Positions 1 through 5,337 of a stretch of DNA of 5,632 bases are shown in pieces. The translations under genes were made by a program, and so were the position numbers. Where the stretch lies: positions 1 to 5,632 of the forward strand of contig JBNMQC010000157.1 of assembly GCA_051277445.1 (NCBI GenBank), written 5' to 3'. The notes under the pieces were generated by a model, which was not told the DNA's origin, made no database searches, and saw nothing but the letters and a program-made list of their open reading frames with translations. Origin of the DNA: Bermanella sp051277445 (lineage in GTDB: Bacteria; Pseudomonadota; Gammaproteobacteria; Pseudomonadales; Oceanobacteraceae). Within the stretch, counting starts at the first letter, position 1. Each line of letters starts with the position of its first letter.

Positions 1-1087
1 CCTGAGTCAAAAGGACAGTGACTTGGTTGTATGGCTGATTCGCAATCACCTATTGTATTCTCAAACGGCCCAGCGAGTTGACCTAGCAGACCCTGACGCC
101 ATCCACCACTTTGCGACGCAAGTGGGTGATCGTCGTCACCTTGATTACCTGTATATCTTCAGCGCAGCCGATATTTTCAGCACCAATAAAAAATTATGGA
201 CAAGCTGGCGCGCGGAACAAATGCGCACACTCTACAGTGAAACACTGCACTTAATTCGCCGCGGCTTAGATACGCCAATTAATAAAGATGATTGGGTGCA
301 AGAAACTCAACAAGCGGTGATTGAACGTTTAAGTGAATACGGCTATCAAGAAGAAGATGTTTTTGAAATGTGGGCGAACCCAGGTGACGAATACTTTCTG
401 CGAGAAAGTGTCGACACATTAGTTTGGCATGCGCTTGCTTTATTCAAGCACAAAGATACAGCCAAGCCGTTAGTCCTCATTGGCGACACCAGTGATAAAG
501 CGCTTGAAGGTGCCACGCAGATTTTCATTCATATGAAAGATCAGCCGCATTTATTTGCAGCCATGACCGCTGCACTGGATCAACTGCACCTTAACATTCA
601 AGATGCCCGAATCATCACCTCAGCCAATAACAACGCATTAGACACTTATATTGTATTGGATGAAAATGGTGAGCCTATTAGTGAGCCATTACGCATAGAG
701 AAAATTCAGCGTACCCTTGAAGAAGCCTTGTCCCATCCTGAGGAATTTCCTCAGCTGATACAACGCCGAACTTCTCGCCAACTGAAACAGTTTGACTTTA
801 AACCCATCGTAAATATGAGTAATGACCCCTTCACTAAGCGCAGCTTGTTGGAAGTCATCGCACCGGACCGCCCTGGCTTACTGGCTCGAATGGGACAGCT
901 GTTCATGGAGTATGAAGTCTCACTGGAAACGGCAAAAATCCTCACTGAGGGGGAGAAAGTGGACGACATATTTTACATTACGGACAAAAATGGCGACCCA
1001 ATCAGCGATCCTGAATTCTGTCGTAGACTGCAAAACGCGGTGATTGAAGCATTAACAGAACAGGTTGAACTTCAAGCAACGATCTAA
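1..1087 (+). CDS. glnD: GlnD, PII uridylyltransferase/uridylyl-removing enzyme, C-terminal part (5' end outside window)
   Basis: GlnD is the cytoplasmic glutamine sensor that adds UMP to PII proteins (GlnB/GlnK) under nitrogen limitation and removes it when glutamine is high. The reading frame is open from base 2, so the gene enters from the left; the TTG at 23 lies inside the gene and is not a start. About 361 codons are present, roughly the last 40% of a usual ~890-residue protein; the nucleotidyltransferase domain and most of the HD domain are missing. Visible are the end of the HD region (LVVWLIRNHLLYSQTAQR, then SAADIFSTNKKLW), a linker, and two C-terminal ACT domains that bind glutamine. 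ACT1 runs at about nt 515-676 (TQIFIHMKDQPHLFAAM), and ACT2 at about nt 842-997 (LLEVIAPDRPGLLARMGQLF). The C-terminus (DPEFCRRLQ...) is normal and the gene ends TAA at 1085-1087. Its 3' end faces the nrt operon, with a shared terminator between. Identification is firm. Confidence 0.96.
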   Translation, partial: LSQKDSDLVVWLIRNHLLYSQTAQRVDLADPDAIHHFATQVGDRRHLDYLYIFSAADIFSTNKKLWTSWRAEQMRTLYSETLHLIRRGLDTPINKDDWVQETQQAVIERLSEYGYQEEDVFEMWANPGDEYFLRESVDTLVWHALALFKHKDTAKPLVLIGDTSDKALEGATQIFIHMKDQPHLFAAMTAALDQLHLNIQDARIITSANNNALDTYIVLDENGEPISEPLRIEKIQRTLEEALSHPEEFPQLIQRRTSRQLKQFDFKPIVNMSNDPFTKRSLLEVIAPDRPGLLARMGQLFMEYEVSLETAKILTEGEKVDDIFYITDKNGDPISDPEFCRRLQNAVIEALTEQVELQATI

Positions 1088-1106
1088 CCACTGATTGCTC
1101 ACTAAC

Positions 1107-1145
1107 AAAAAGCCCAGTATTTGGATATCAAATACTGGGCTTTTT
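1107..1145. terminator. Bidirectional rho-independent terminator between glnD and the nrt operon
   Basis: A perfect inverted repeat has arms 1107-1123 (AAAAAGCCCAGTATTTG) and 1129-1145, with the 5-nt loop GATAT. It forms a 13-bp stem (1111-1123 with 1129-1141) with a GC-rich base (AGCCCAG). It is flanked by an A-run on one side and a T-run on the other, so either strand gives a stem followed by U residues. It lies 19 nt after the glnD stop and 27 nt after the nrtD stop, so it can end both convergent transcripts. Confidence 0.95.
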
Positions 1146-1172
1146 AATGTACGCATTTATATATTAACCATC

Positions 1173-1982
1173 TCAGGCAACCTTACTTGATGGCACATCC
1201 GGCTTGGCATGACGTTCATGTAAAAACCGCAATACGTCCGCACGGTATTTGTTATACATAGGGTCATCCGCCAACTCTAACCGATGGCGCGGTCTGGCTA
1301 GCTCAACATTTAGAATCTCCCCCACCGTTGCTGCTGGGCCATTACTCATCATCACAATGCGATCACTTAACAGTACCGCTTCGTCCACATCATGGGTGAT
1401 CATCACAACCGTGTTTTTTAAGTCCCGTTGAATTTCCATTAACGAGTCTTGTAAGTGCGAACGAGTCAGAGCATCCAGTGCGCCAAATGGCTCATCCATT
1501 AACAAAACCGTGGGCTCCATGGCCAGCGCACGGGCAATACCCACACGCTGCTTCATGCCACCGGATATTTCATCCGGCTTTTTATGTAGCGCATGACTCA
1601 TGTGCACAAGCTCTAAATTATACTCAATCCATTCTTTCATTTCGGCTTTGCTTTTTTTGCCTTTAAACACCTGCTTAACCGCCAGTTCGACATTTTCATA
1701 AGCCGTCAACCACGGGAACAGTGAGTGATTCTGAAATACCACCGCACGCTCTGGCCCGGGCTCACTCACTTCTTTACCGTCTAATACCACGCCACCCTTG
1801 GTGGATTGGTATAAACCCGCAATAATATTCAACACGGTGGATTTACCACAACCTGAATGGCCAATTAAAGAAACAAATTCGCCTTTTTTAATTTTCAAAT
1901 TCACATTTTCAAGGGCGCAAAACTTACCACTGGGCGTATCAAATTCCATCGACACGTGATCTATATTGAGATGAGAACTCAT
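1173..1982 (-). CDS. nrtD: Nitrate ABC transporter ATP-binding protein (NrtD/NasD type)
   Basis: This is the cytoplasmic ATPase that powers nitrate (possibly nitrite or cyanate) import with NrtA and NrtB. The 269-residue protein shows, in order, Walker A GHSGCGKST (41-49), a Q-loop VFQNHSLFPW (from about 82), the ABC signature ISGGMKQR (139-146), Walker B TVLLMDEP (158-165), D-loop ALD and the switch histidine in ITHDVDEAVLLSDR (H197). The tail SNGPAATVGEILNVELARPRHR is typical of the nitrate/taurine-like importer ATPases. Single-domain length matches NrtD/NasD rather than cyanobacterial NrtC, which carries an extra binding-protein-like domain. I choose ATG at 1982 because AAAGGT lies 6 nt upstream; a TTG at 1997 would add five residues and put that Shine-Dalgarno inside the gene. 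It is the last gene of the operon, 38 nt after nrtB, ending TGA before the terminator. The exact substrate is inferred from the operon. Confidence 0.93.
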   Translation of the reverse strand: MSSHLNIDHVSMEFDTPSGKFCALENVNLKIKKGEFVSLIGHSGCGKSTVLNIIAGLYQSTKGGVVLDGKEVSEPGPERAVVFQNHSLFPWLTAYENVELAVKQVFKGKKSKAEMKEWIEYNLELVHMSHALHKKPDEISGGMKQRVGIARALAMEPTVLLMDEPFGALDALTRSHLQDSLMEIQRDLKNTVVMITHDVDEAVLLSDRIVMMSNGPAATVGEILNVELARPRHRLELADDPMYNKYRADVLRFLHERHAKPDVPSSKVA

Positions 1983-1988
1983 AATATT

Positions 1989-1994
1989 ACCTTT
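1989..1994 (-). promoter_or_regulatory. Ribosome binding site that sets the nrtD start
   Basis: Minus-strand AAAGGT lies 6 nt before the ATG at 1982-1980. It falls between this ATG and the alternative TTG at 1997, and so supports the shorter 269-residue protein. Confidence 0.7.
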
Positions 1995-2020
1995 CAATTT
2001 TTCATAGTAATGGGATAAAC

Positions 2021-3037
2021 TTATCGATTGACCGCGCTTTTATCCCAACTAAAGTACTTCTGTAACTGCAACATCATCCAATCTAACAAAAAGCCAATAA
2101 AGCCAATAGTTAATACCGCAACCATGATACGACCTAATGAATTAGAGCTGCCGTTTTGGAATTCATCCCATACAAATTTTCCAAGACCAGGGTTTTGCGC
2201 CAACATTTCTGCGGCAATCAACACCATCCAGCCGACACCCAGTGATAAACGCATACCGGTAAAAATCATTGGAATCGCCGAAGGCAGCACCACTTTAATA
2301 ATTTTTGACCACCAACTTAATCGCAGCACTTTCGCCACGTTTAATAAATCAGGACTAATGGATGACACACCCACAGCTGTATTGATTAATGTGGGCCACA
2401 TGCAGCACAACATAACGGTAATGGCCGATGTGACGAACGATTTATCAAACATCGGGTCATCACTCACATAAACTGCAGACACCACCATGGTCACAATAGG
2501 CAGCCAAGCCAGTGGCGAAACCGGTTTAAATATTTGAATAATAGGGTTCATAGCATTATTTAGAGTTTGACTTAAGCCGGTTAAAATCCCCAAAGGTACG
2601 GCAATTAAGGTGGCTAAAATAAAGCCGGTAAATACGGTATATAAACTGGTGAGAATTTGCTGCGGATACGTGGTACGACCGCGGTAGTCACGCCATTTCA
2701 CTTTGGCATCTGGATTGGCGGCTATTTTTTTTGCATTACGCGCTTCTTGGCGCTCATAAAATTTGGCTTCTTTTATGGACTCAGCTTGATACTCCTGCCA
2801 TAAACCTTTTGCTTGCTCCATTACTTGAGCTGGGCCCGGCACCTGGCCTAACGACGTCACAACACTTTTCGCGGCGCTATCCCAAATGCCTAAAAATAAA
2901 GCAAATGCTAAAATGGGCACACCCAATGTGCGTAATAATACATTGACTTGCTCACGACGATTCTCTCCTTTGATGATTCGAACCCAGGGTGCAAACATCC
3001 TTAGGTCTTCCATTTTCGAAACTACACTCATCTTCAT
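2021..3037 (-). CDS. nrtB: Nitrate ABC transporter permease (NrtB/NasE type)
   Basis: This is the inner-membrane channel subunit, expected to act as a dimer with NrtD on the cytoplasmic face and NrtA outside. The 338-residue protein has a first membrane segment at about 33-53, a long charged hydrophilic stretch at about 75-127 (rich in E, K and R, including NPDAKVKWRDYRGRTTYP), then membrane segments at about 131-154, 176-191, 201-221, 255-279 and 303-324. The EAA-type coupling loop that contacts the ATPase lies at about 233-265 (LNVAKVLRLSWW...LPSAIPMIFTGMR). KPVSPLAWLPI (171-181) is characteristic of the nitrate permease group. It is longer than the ~275-residue cyanobacterial NrtB because of the N-terminal extension and charged insert, which I believe is usual in proteobacterial members. 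Start is uncertain by two codons: ATG at 3037 has AGGT 6 nt upstream, while ATG at 3031 has TAAGGGG upstream. It lies 51 nt after nrtA and 38 nt before nrtD, in one operon. Confidence 0.93.
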   Translation of the reverse strand: MKMSVVSKMEDLRMFAPWVRIIKGENRREQVNVLLRTLGVPILAFALFLGIWDSAAKSVVTSLGQVPGPAQVMEQAKGLWQEYQAESIKEAKFYERQEARNAKKIAANPDAKVKWRDYRGRTTYPQQILTSLYTVFTGFILATLIAVPLGILTGLSQTLNNAMNPIIQIFKPVSPLAWLPIVTMVVSAVYVSDDPMFDKSFVTSAITVMLCCMWPTLINTAVGVSSISPDLLNVAKVLRLSWWSKIIKVVLPSAIPMIFTGMRLSLGVGWMVLIAAEMLAQNPGLGKFVWDEFQNGSSNSLGRIMVAVLTIGFIGFLLDWMMLQLQKYFSWDKSAVNR

Positions 3038-3052
3038 CCCCTTACCTAATTA

Positions 3053-3081
3053 AGCGACTACCTTAACCTTAGGTAGCCGCT
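3053..3081 (-). repeat. Stem-loop in the nrtA-nrtB intergenic gap
   Basis: Arms 3081-3071 (AGCGGCTACCT on the minus strand) and 3063-3053 (AGGTAGTCGCT) form an 11-bp stem with a 7-nt loop. In the minus-strand RNA the only non-Watson-Crick pair is a G-U wobble; on the plus strand the same position would be an A-C mismatch. This favours a structure acting in the nrt mRNA. It begins 7 nt after the nrtA stop. It is not followed by a real U-run (TTAATTA), so it is more likely a 3' stabiliser or partial attenuator than a full terminator. Confidence 0.65.
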
Positions 3082-3088
3082 AAATAAT

Positions 3089-4465
3089 TTAAACCTTATC
3101 TTTACCCTTCAAACCAATGCTGAATTTTTTCAGGTATTCATTCGGTTTTTTGCCATCATAAGAGACATTATCAATAAACTCTTTTTGCTCAGGTTTAAAT
3201 CCATCTTCCTTAGCAAAGTCTGGAAATTCAGAGGCACTCATCTTACCTTCTGCGATTAGCTCTTTTGCCGCCAAGGTGTAGATATCAGGGCGGTACACTT
3301 TTTTCGCAATATCCATGTACCAGCTATCCGGCTTATAATCAGAGATTTGTCCCCAGCGACGCATTTGCGTTAGGTACCAGATGGCATCTGAGTAGTATGG
3401 GTAGGTAGCGTTATGACGGAAGAACACATTGAAGTCAGGAATGGCGCGCTTATCGCCTTTTTCGTATTCAAACGTACCCGTCATGGAGTTTGCGATGACA
3501 TCGTAATCCGCACCCACATAGTTAGACTGAGATAAAATCTTTACCGCTTCTGGGCGGTTAGCATTGTTTTTATCATCTAACCACTTAGCAGCACGAATCA
3601 TACCTTTCACAACGGCTATGTGGGTTTCTGGGTACTTGTCAGCCCAAGCTTTTGATACGCCGAATACTTTTTCAGGATTGTTTTTCCAAATTTCATAATC
3701 GGTAATCACTGGTACACCAATACCTTTGAATACCGCTTGCTGGTTCCAAGGTTCACCTACACAGTAACCATCAATGGTGCCCGCTTCCATGGTCGATGGC
3801 ATTTGCGGTGGCGGTGTCACAGACAGCAATGCATCGGCTTTAAGTGTACCGGATGTATCACCTTTCTCTGGCGCATAAAAGCCTGGACTAATGCCACCGG
3901 CTGCTAGCCAATAACGTAGCTCATAGTTGTGGGTAGACACCGGAAACACCATACCCATTTTGAACGGCTTACCTTCGTCTTTATATTTTTCAATGACGGG
4001 CTTTAAGTAGTCCGCTTTAATGGGATGAACAGGTTTTCCGTTTTCATGGGGAATGTGTTTTTTCATTTCATCCCACACATTATTTGAAACGGTAATGCCG
4101 TTACCGTTTAAATCCATGGAGAACGCCGTCACGATGTGAGCTTGTGTACCAAAACCAATGGTCGCGCCTAATGGCTGACCTGCCAGCATATGGGCGCCGT
4201 CTAGTTCACCTGTGATCACGCGATCAAGCAATACTTTCCAGTTTGCTTGCGCTTCTAATTCAACAAACACCCCTTCGTCTTCAAAAAAACCTTTTTCGAC
4301 CGCGATGGCCAATGGCGCCATATCGGTTAATTTAATGAAACCAAATTTCAAATCTTCTTTTTCTGGTTCACCTGCAAACGCAGCAGCACTTAATACACTC
4401 GCAGCAAAACCAGCGCCGATGGCTGCATGTTTTATGGTCCGCTTTATGGCTTGGGATAAGGTCAT
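3089..4465 (-). CDS. nrtA: Periplasmic nitrate-binding protein of the ABC transporter (NrtA/NasF family)
   Basis: This is the solute receptor that captures nitrate (possibly nitrite) in the periplasm and delivers it to NrtB. The 458-residue protein starts with a Sec signal peptide: positively charged KRTIKH (8-13), a hydrophobic core, and a likely cut after AFA at residue 31, before GEPEKED. There is no lipobox cysteine, so it is soluble, unlike the lipoprotein NrtA of cyanobacteria. NrtA-family landmarks are FGFIKLTDMAPLAIA (41-55), W76 in QANWKVLLDRV, VSTHNYELRYWLAAGGI (177-192, with H179), DGYCVGEPW (232-240) and IWKNNPEKVFG (259-269). H179 and the lysine in the last motif are plausible nitrate contacts by analogy with cyanobacterial NrtA, though the exact equivalence was not aligned. 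ATG at 4465 is supported by AAGGA 7 nt upstream (4477-4473). It is the first gene of the operon. The related bicarbonate-binding CmpA is less likely in this company. Confidence 0.94.
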   Translation of the reverse strand: MTLSQAIKRTIKHAAIGAGFAASVLSAAAFAGEPEKEDLKFGFIKLTDMAPLAIAVEKGFFEDEGVFVELEAQANWKVLLDRVITGELDGAHMLAGQPLGATIGFGTQAHIVTAFSMDLNGNGITVSNNVWDEMKKHIPHENGKPVHPIKADYLKPVIEKYKDEGKPFKMGMVFPVSTHNYELRYWLAAGGISPGFYAPEKGDTSGTLKADALLSVTPPPQMPSTMEAGTIDGYCVGEPWNQQAVFKGIGVPVITDYEIWKNNPEKVFGVSKAWADKYPETHIAVVKGMIRAAKWLDDKNNANRPEAVKILSQSNYVGADYDVIANSMTGTFEYEKGDKRAIPDFNVFFRHNATYPYYSDAIWYLTQMRRWGQISDYKPDSWYMDIAKKVYRPDIYTLAAKELIAEGKMSASEFPDFAKEDGFKPEQKEFIDNVSYDGKKPNEYLKKFSIGLKGKDKV

Positions 4466-4513
4466 TGTGTTTTCCTTTTAAGTTTGAGCTTTAAATTTCA
4501 ATTTTTTAAATGA

Positions 4514-4540
4514 AATGATTCAGTGAACACTGCACTCATT
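4514..4540 (-). repeat. Inverted repeat in the nrtA 5' leader
   Basis: On the minus strand, AATGA and CAGTG (left) pair with CACTG and TCATT (right), with a small internal loop (GTG opposite AA) and TT at the tip. It would form a modest hairpin starting about 12 nt after the predicted sigma-54 start and ending about 48 nt before the nrtA ATG. It lacks a following U-run and does not look like the hexaloop pair bound by NasR/NasT-type ANTAR proteins. It could equally be a DNA-level dyad. Function is unknown. Confidence 0.35.
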
Positions 4541-4567
4541 AAATTAATTTCTAACTTGTTATCTCAA
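4538..4567 (-). promoter_or_regulatory. Possible sigma-70 promoter for nrtA overlapping the sigma-54 site
   Basis: On the minus strand TTGAGA (4567-4562, 5 of 6 to TTGACA) is followed 18 nt later by TTTAAT (4543-4538, 5 of 6 to TATAAT). In such AT-rich DNA a match of this quality is easily found by chance. It is listed as the alternative to the sigma-54 reading. Confidence 0.22.
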
Positions 4568-4578
4568 ACTTTGTGCCA
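4561..4578 (-). promoter_or_regulatory. Candidate sigma-54 (RpoN) promoter for the nrtABD operon
   Basis: On the minus strand TGGCAC (4578-4573, a perfect -24 element) is followed after exactly 5 nt by TTGAG (4567-4563), against the consensus TTGCA. The flaw is at the -12 dinucleotide, which is GA instead of GC. The predicted start is near 4552, giving a leader of about 87 nt. Sigma-54 promoters need an enhancer-binding activator, and NtrC-like dyads lie upstream. The element is inferred by eye only. Confidence 0.5.
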
Positions 4579-4630
4579 GAAAAGCGCTTACCCTTTCTTA
4601 AATGCGATCTTTTTTTAATTTCCTATTTTT

Positions 4631-4647
4631 TTCATTATTAAGGTGCA
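4631..4647 (-). promoter_or_regulatory. Weak NtrC-like site proximal to the nrt promoter
   Basis: Minus strand TGCACCTTAATAATGAA has a near-perfect left half (TGCACC, plus T for A) and a poor right half when compared with the NtrC dyad TGCACCA-N3-TGGTGCA (10 of 14). Its centre is about -87 from the predicted start and 41 bp (about four helical turns) from the stronger site at 4672-4688, so the two would lie on the same DNA face. Confidence 0.3.
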
Positions 4648-4671
4648 TGATTTTTCATTTAAACCGTTCAT

Positions 4672-4688
4672 TGCACTAAGTTGGTGTG
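4672..4688 (-). promoter_or_regulatory. Candidate NtrC binding site (best of three)
   Basis: Plus-strand TGCACTAAGTTGGTGTG matches the dyad TGCACYA-N3-TGGTGCA at 12 of 14 arm positions: the left arm fully, the right arm missing only the last two bases. The centre is about -128 from the predicted sigma-54 start, in the usual enhancer range for NtrC. The site is dyad-symmetric, so strand is given by the nrt operon it would serve. Confidence 0.5.
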
Positions 4689-4761
4689 ATAAACAGCGAA
4701 TATTCAGCTCGCAATGACGCCACTTCCTTACTGGATTTTTTCTAAACTTGGCTGTGTTTTT

Positions 4762-4775
4762 TGACTGGCCAGTCA
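4762..4775. promoter_or_regulatory. Perfect 14-bp palindrome, possible operator of unknown protein
   Basis: TGACTGGCCAGTCA is exactly self-complementary with no spacer. It is preceded on the plus strand by a T-run and is not followed by one on either strand, so it is not a terminator. It has the form of a dimeric repressor operator, for instance of the TetR type, but no regulator gene is in the window. It lies between the NtrC-like sites and the umuD promoter. Confidence 0.4.
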
Positions 4776-4822
4776 GGTTAATAAATAAACGACCCAAATT
4801 AGGACGCAGCACTGCCGCGACA

Positions 4823-4839
4823 CTCACCAAATAAGTGCA
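4823..4839 (-). promoter_or_regulatory. Possible distal NtrC-like site
   Basis: Minus-strand TGCACTTATTTGGTGAG keeps TGCAC and TGGTG in the correct spacing of the NtrC dyad (10 of 14 arm positions strict). The centre is about 279 bp upstream of the predicted nrt start, far but workable for an enhancer. It is only about 80 bp from the umuD start region. Confidence 0.3.
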
Positions 4840-4882
4840 TAAAAATACAGGCAATCATCCTTGGCTCATTACTATTTCTTAT

Positions 4883-4911
4883 TTGGCAGGCCCTCACTTT
4901 CACCATATACT
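4883..4911 (+). promoter_or_regulatory. Sigma-70 promoter of umuDC
   Basis: TTGGCA (4883-4888, 5 of 6) and TATACT (4906-4911, 5 of 6) are separated by the optimal 17 bp. The expected start is near 4918, giving a leader of about 21 nt. The -10 overlaps the first bases of the LexA box, the usual arrangement for a tightly repressed SOS promoter. Confidence 0.75.
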
Positions 4912-4925
4912 GTACAAATATACAG
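4910..4925 (+). promoter_or_regulatory. LexA box (SOS operator) of umuDC
   Basis: CTGTACAAATATACAG fits the gammaproteobacterial LexA consensus CTGT-N8-ACAG exactly. It lies at the core of a longer perfect inverted repeat: arm 4901-4914 (CACCATATACTGTA) pairs base for base with 4921-4934 around the 6-bp spacer 4915-4920. The operator covers the -10 and predicted start, and its right arm runs into GGTG, the weak ribosome binding site of umuD. Confidence 0.93.
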
Positions 4926-4938
4926 TATATGGTGATTT

Positions 4939-5337
4939 ATGAAGTTAGTCCTCTATAGCCACGCTCTGCAGGCTGGGTTTCCAAGTCCAGCAGATGATTA
5001 CAAAGAAACCGCATTAAGCTTGGACGAGCACCTCATTCAACACCCTGCCGCCACCTATTTAGCCCGCGCGTGTGGTGACTCCATGGAGGGTGTGGGCATA
5101 TTTGACCGAGATTTGCTGATCATCGACCGCTCTTTAGAGCCCAGAAACGGAGACGTGGTGGTGGCCGCTATTGATGGCGAGCTCACCTGCAAACTGCTTG
5201 ATACACAGCATCAAGTATTAAAAGCGGCCAATCCAAAATACCCACCCATTGCCATAGGCGATGAAATGGAGCTTTTAATAGAGGGCGTCATTATGGCGTC
5301 TATCCGCTACCACAGGCACCCAATATGCTCGCCCTAG
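4939..5337 (+). CDS. umuD: UmuD, self-cleaving subunit of DNA polymerase V (short N-terminal arm)
   Basis: UmuD is an S24-family serine protease of the LexA/UmuD type. With RecA filaments it cuts itself to UmuD', which joins UmuC as translesion polymerase V. The 132-residue protein shows the cleavage site A12-G13 followed by FPSPADDY, the nucleophile S48 in GDSMEGVGI, and the general base K85 in ELTCKLL. Cleavage site, serine and lysine are all exactly 12 residues earlier than the E. coli positions 24/25, 60 and 97, so the core is intact and only the N-terminal arm is shorter. The start cannot be moved upstream: TGA lies in frame at 4933-4935. The ribosome site is weak (GGTG, 4 nt before ATG). 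Expression is expected to be SOS-induced through the LexA box just upstream. The stop TAG (5335-5337) lies inside umuC. Confidence 0.95.
   Translation: MKLVLYSHALQAGFPSPADDYKETALSLDEHLIQHPAATYLARACGDSMEGVGIFDRDLLIIDRSLEPRNGDVVVAAIDGELTCKLLDTQHQVLKAANPKYPPIAIGDEMELLIEGVIMASIRYHRHPICSP

Larger units (their letters stand above)
4466..4938. other. Divergent intergenic control region between nrtA and umuD
   Basis: I find no credible gene in these 473 bp. The left part (about 4491-4665) is strongly AT-rich and carries the likely nrt promoter and leader. The middle holds NtrC-like dyads and a perfect palindrome. The right end holds the LexA-controlled umuD promoter. The only long open frame (4854-4615, minus) begins with TTG, has no family resemblance and is crossed by the putative binding sites. 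Confidence 0.8.

Noticed and set aside
23..25. TTG as the start codon of the first gene
   Set aside because: The frame is open to the window edge and the residues before it (LSQKDSD) continue the GlnD HD region, so the gene simply begins outside the window.
1983..1997. Longer nrtD start at TTG 1997 (adds MKGNI)
   Set aside because: The AAAGGT ribosome site lies inside this extension, at the right distance for the ATG at 1982.
2028..2471. 147-codon plus-strand frame opposite nrtB, and similar long frames opposite nrtA, nrtD and glnD
   Set aside because: They lie wholly on the complement of clearly coding genes with strong family motifs and have no recognisable domains of their own.
4682..4697. 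CRP-like half site GTGTGAT near the NtrC dyad
   Set aside because: There is no matching TCACA half at the required spacing; the bases are explained by the right arm of the NtrC-like site.
4762..4775. Palindrome TGACTGGCCAGTCA as a terminator
   Set aside because: The T-run is on the wrong side for plus-strand transcription, and on the minus strand the stem is followed by A residues.
4615..4854. 79-codon minus-strand open frame in the nrtA-umuD gap
   Set aside because: It starts with TTG, has no convincing ribosome site, shows no recognisable domain, and is crossed by putative NtrC sites and the palindrome. It is most likely chance.
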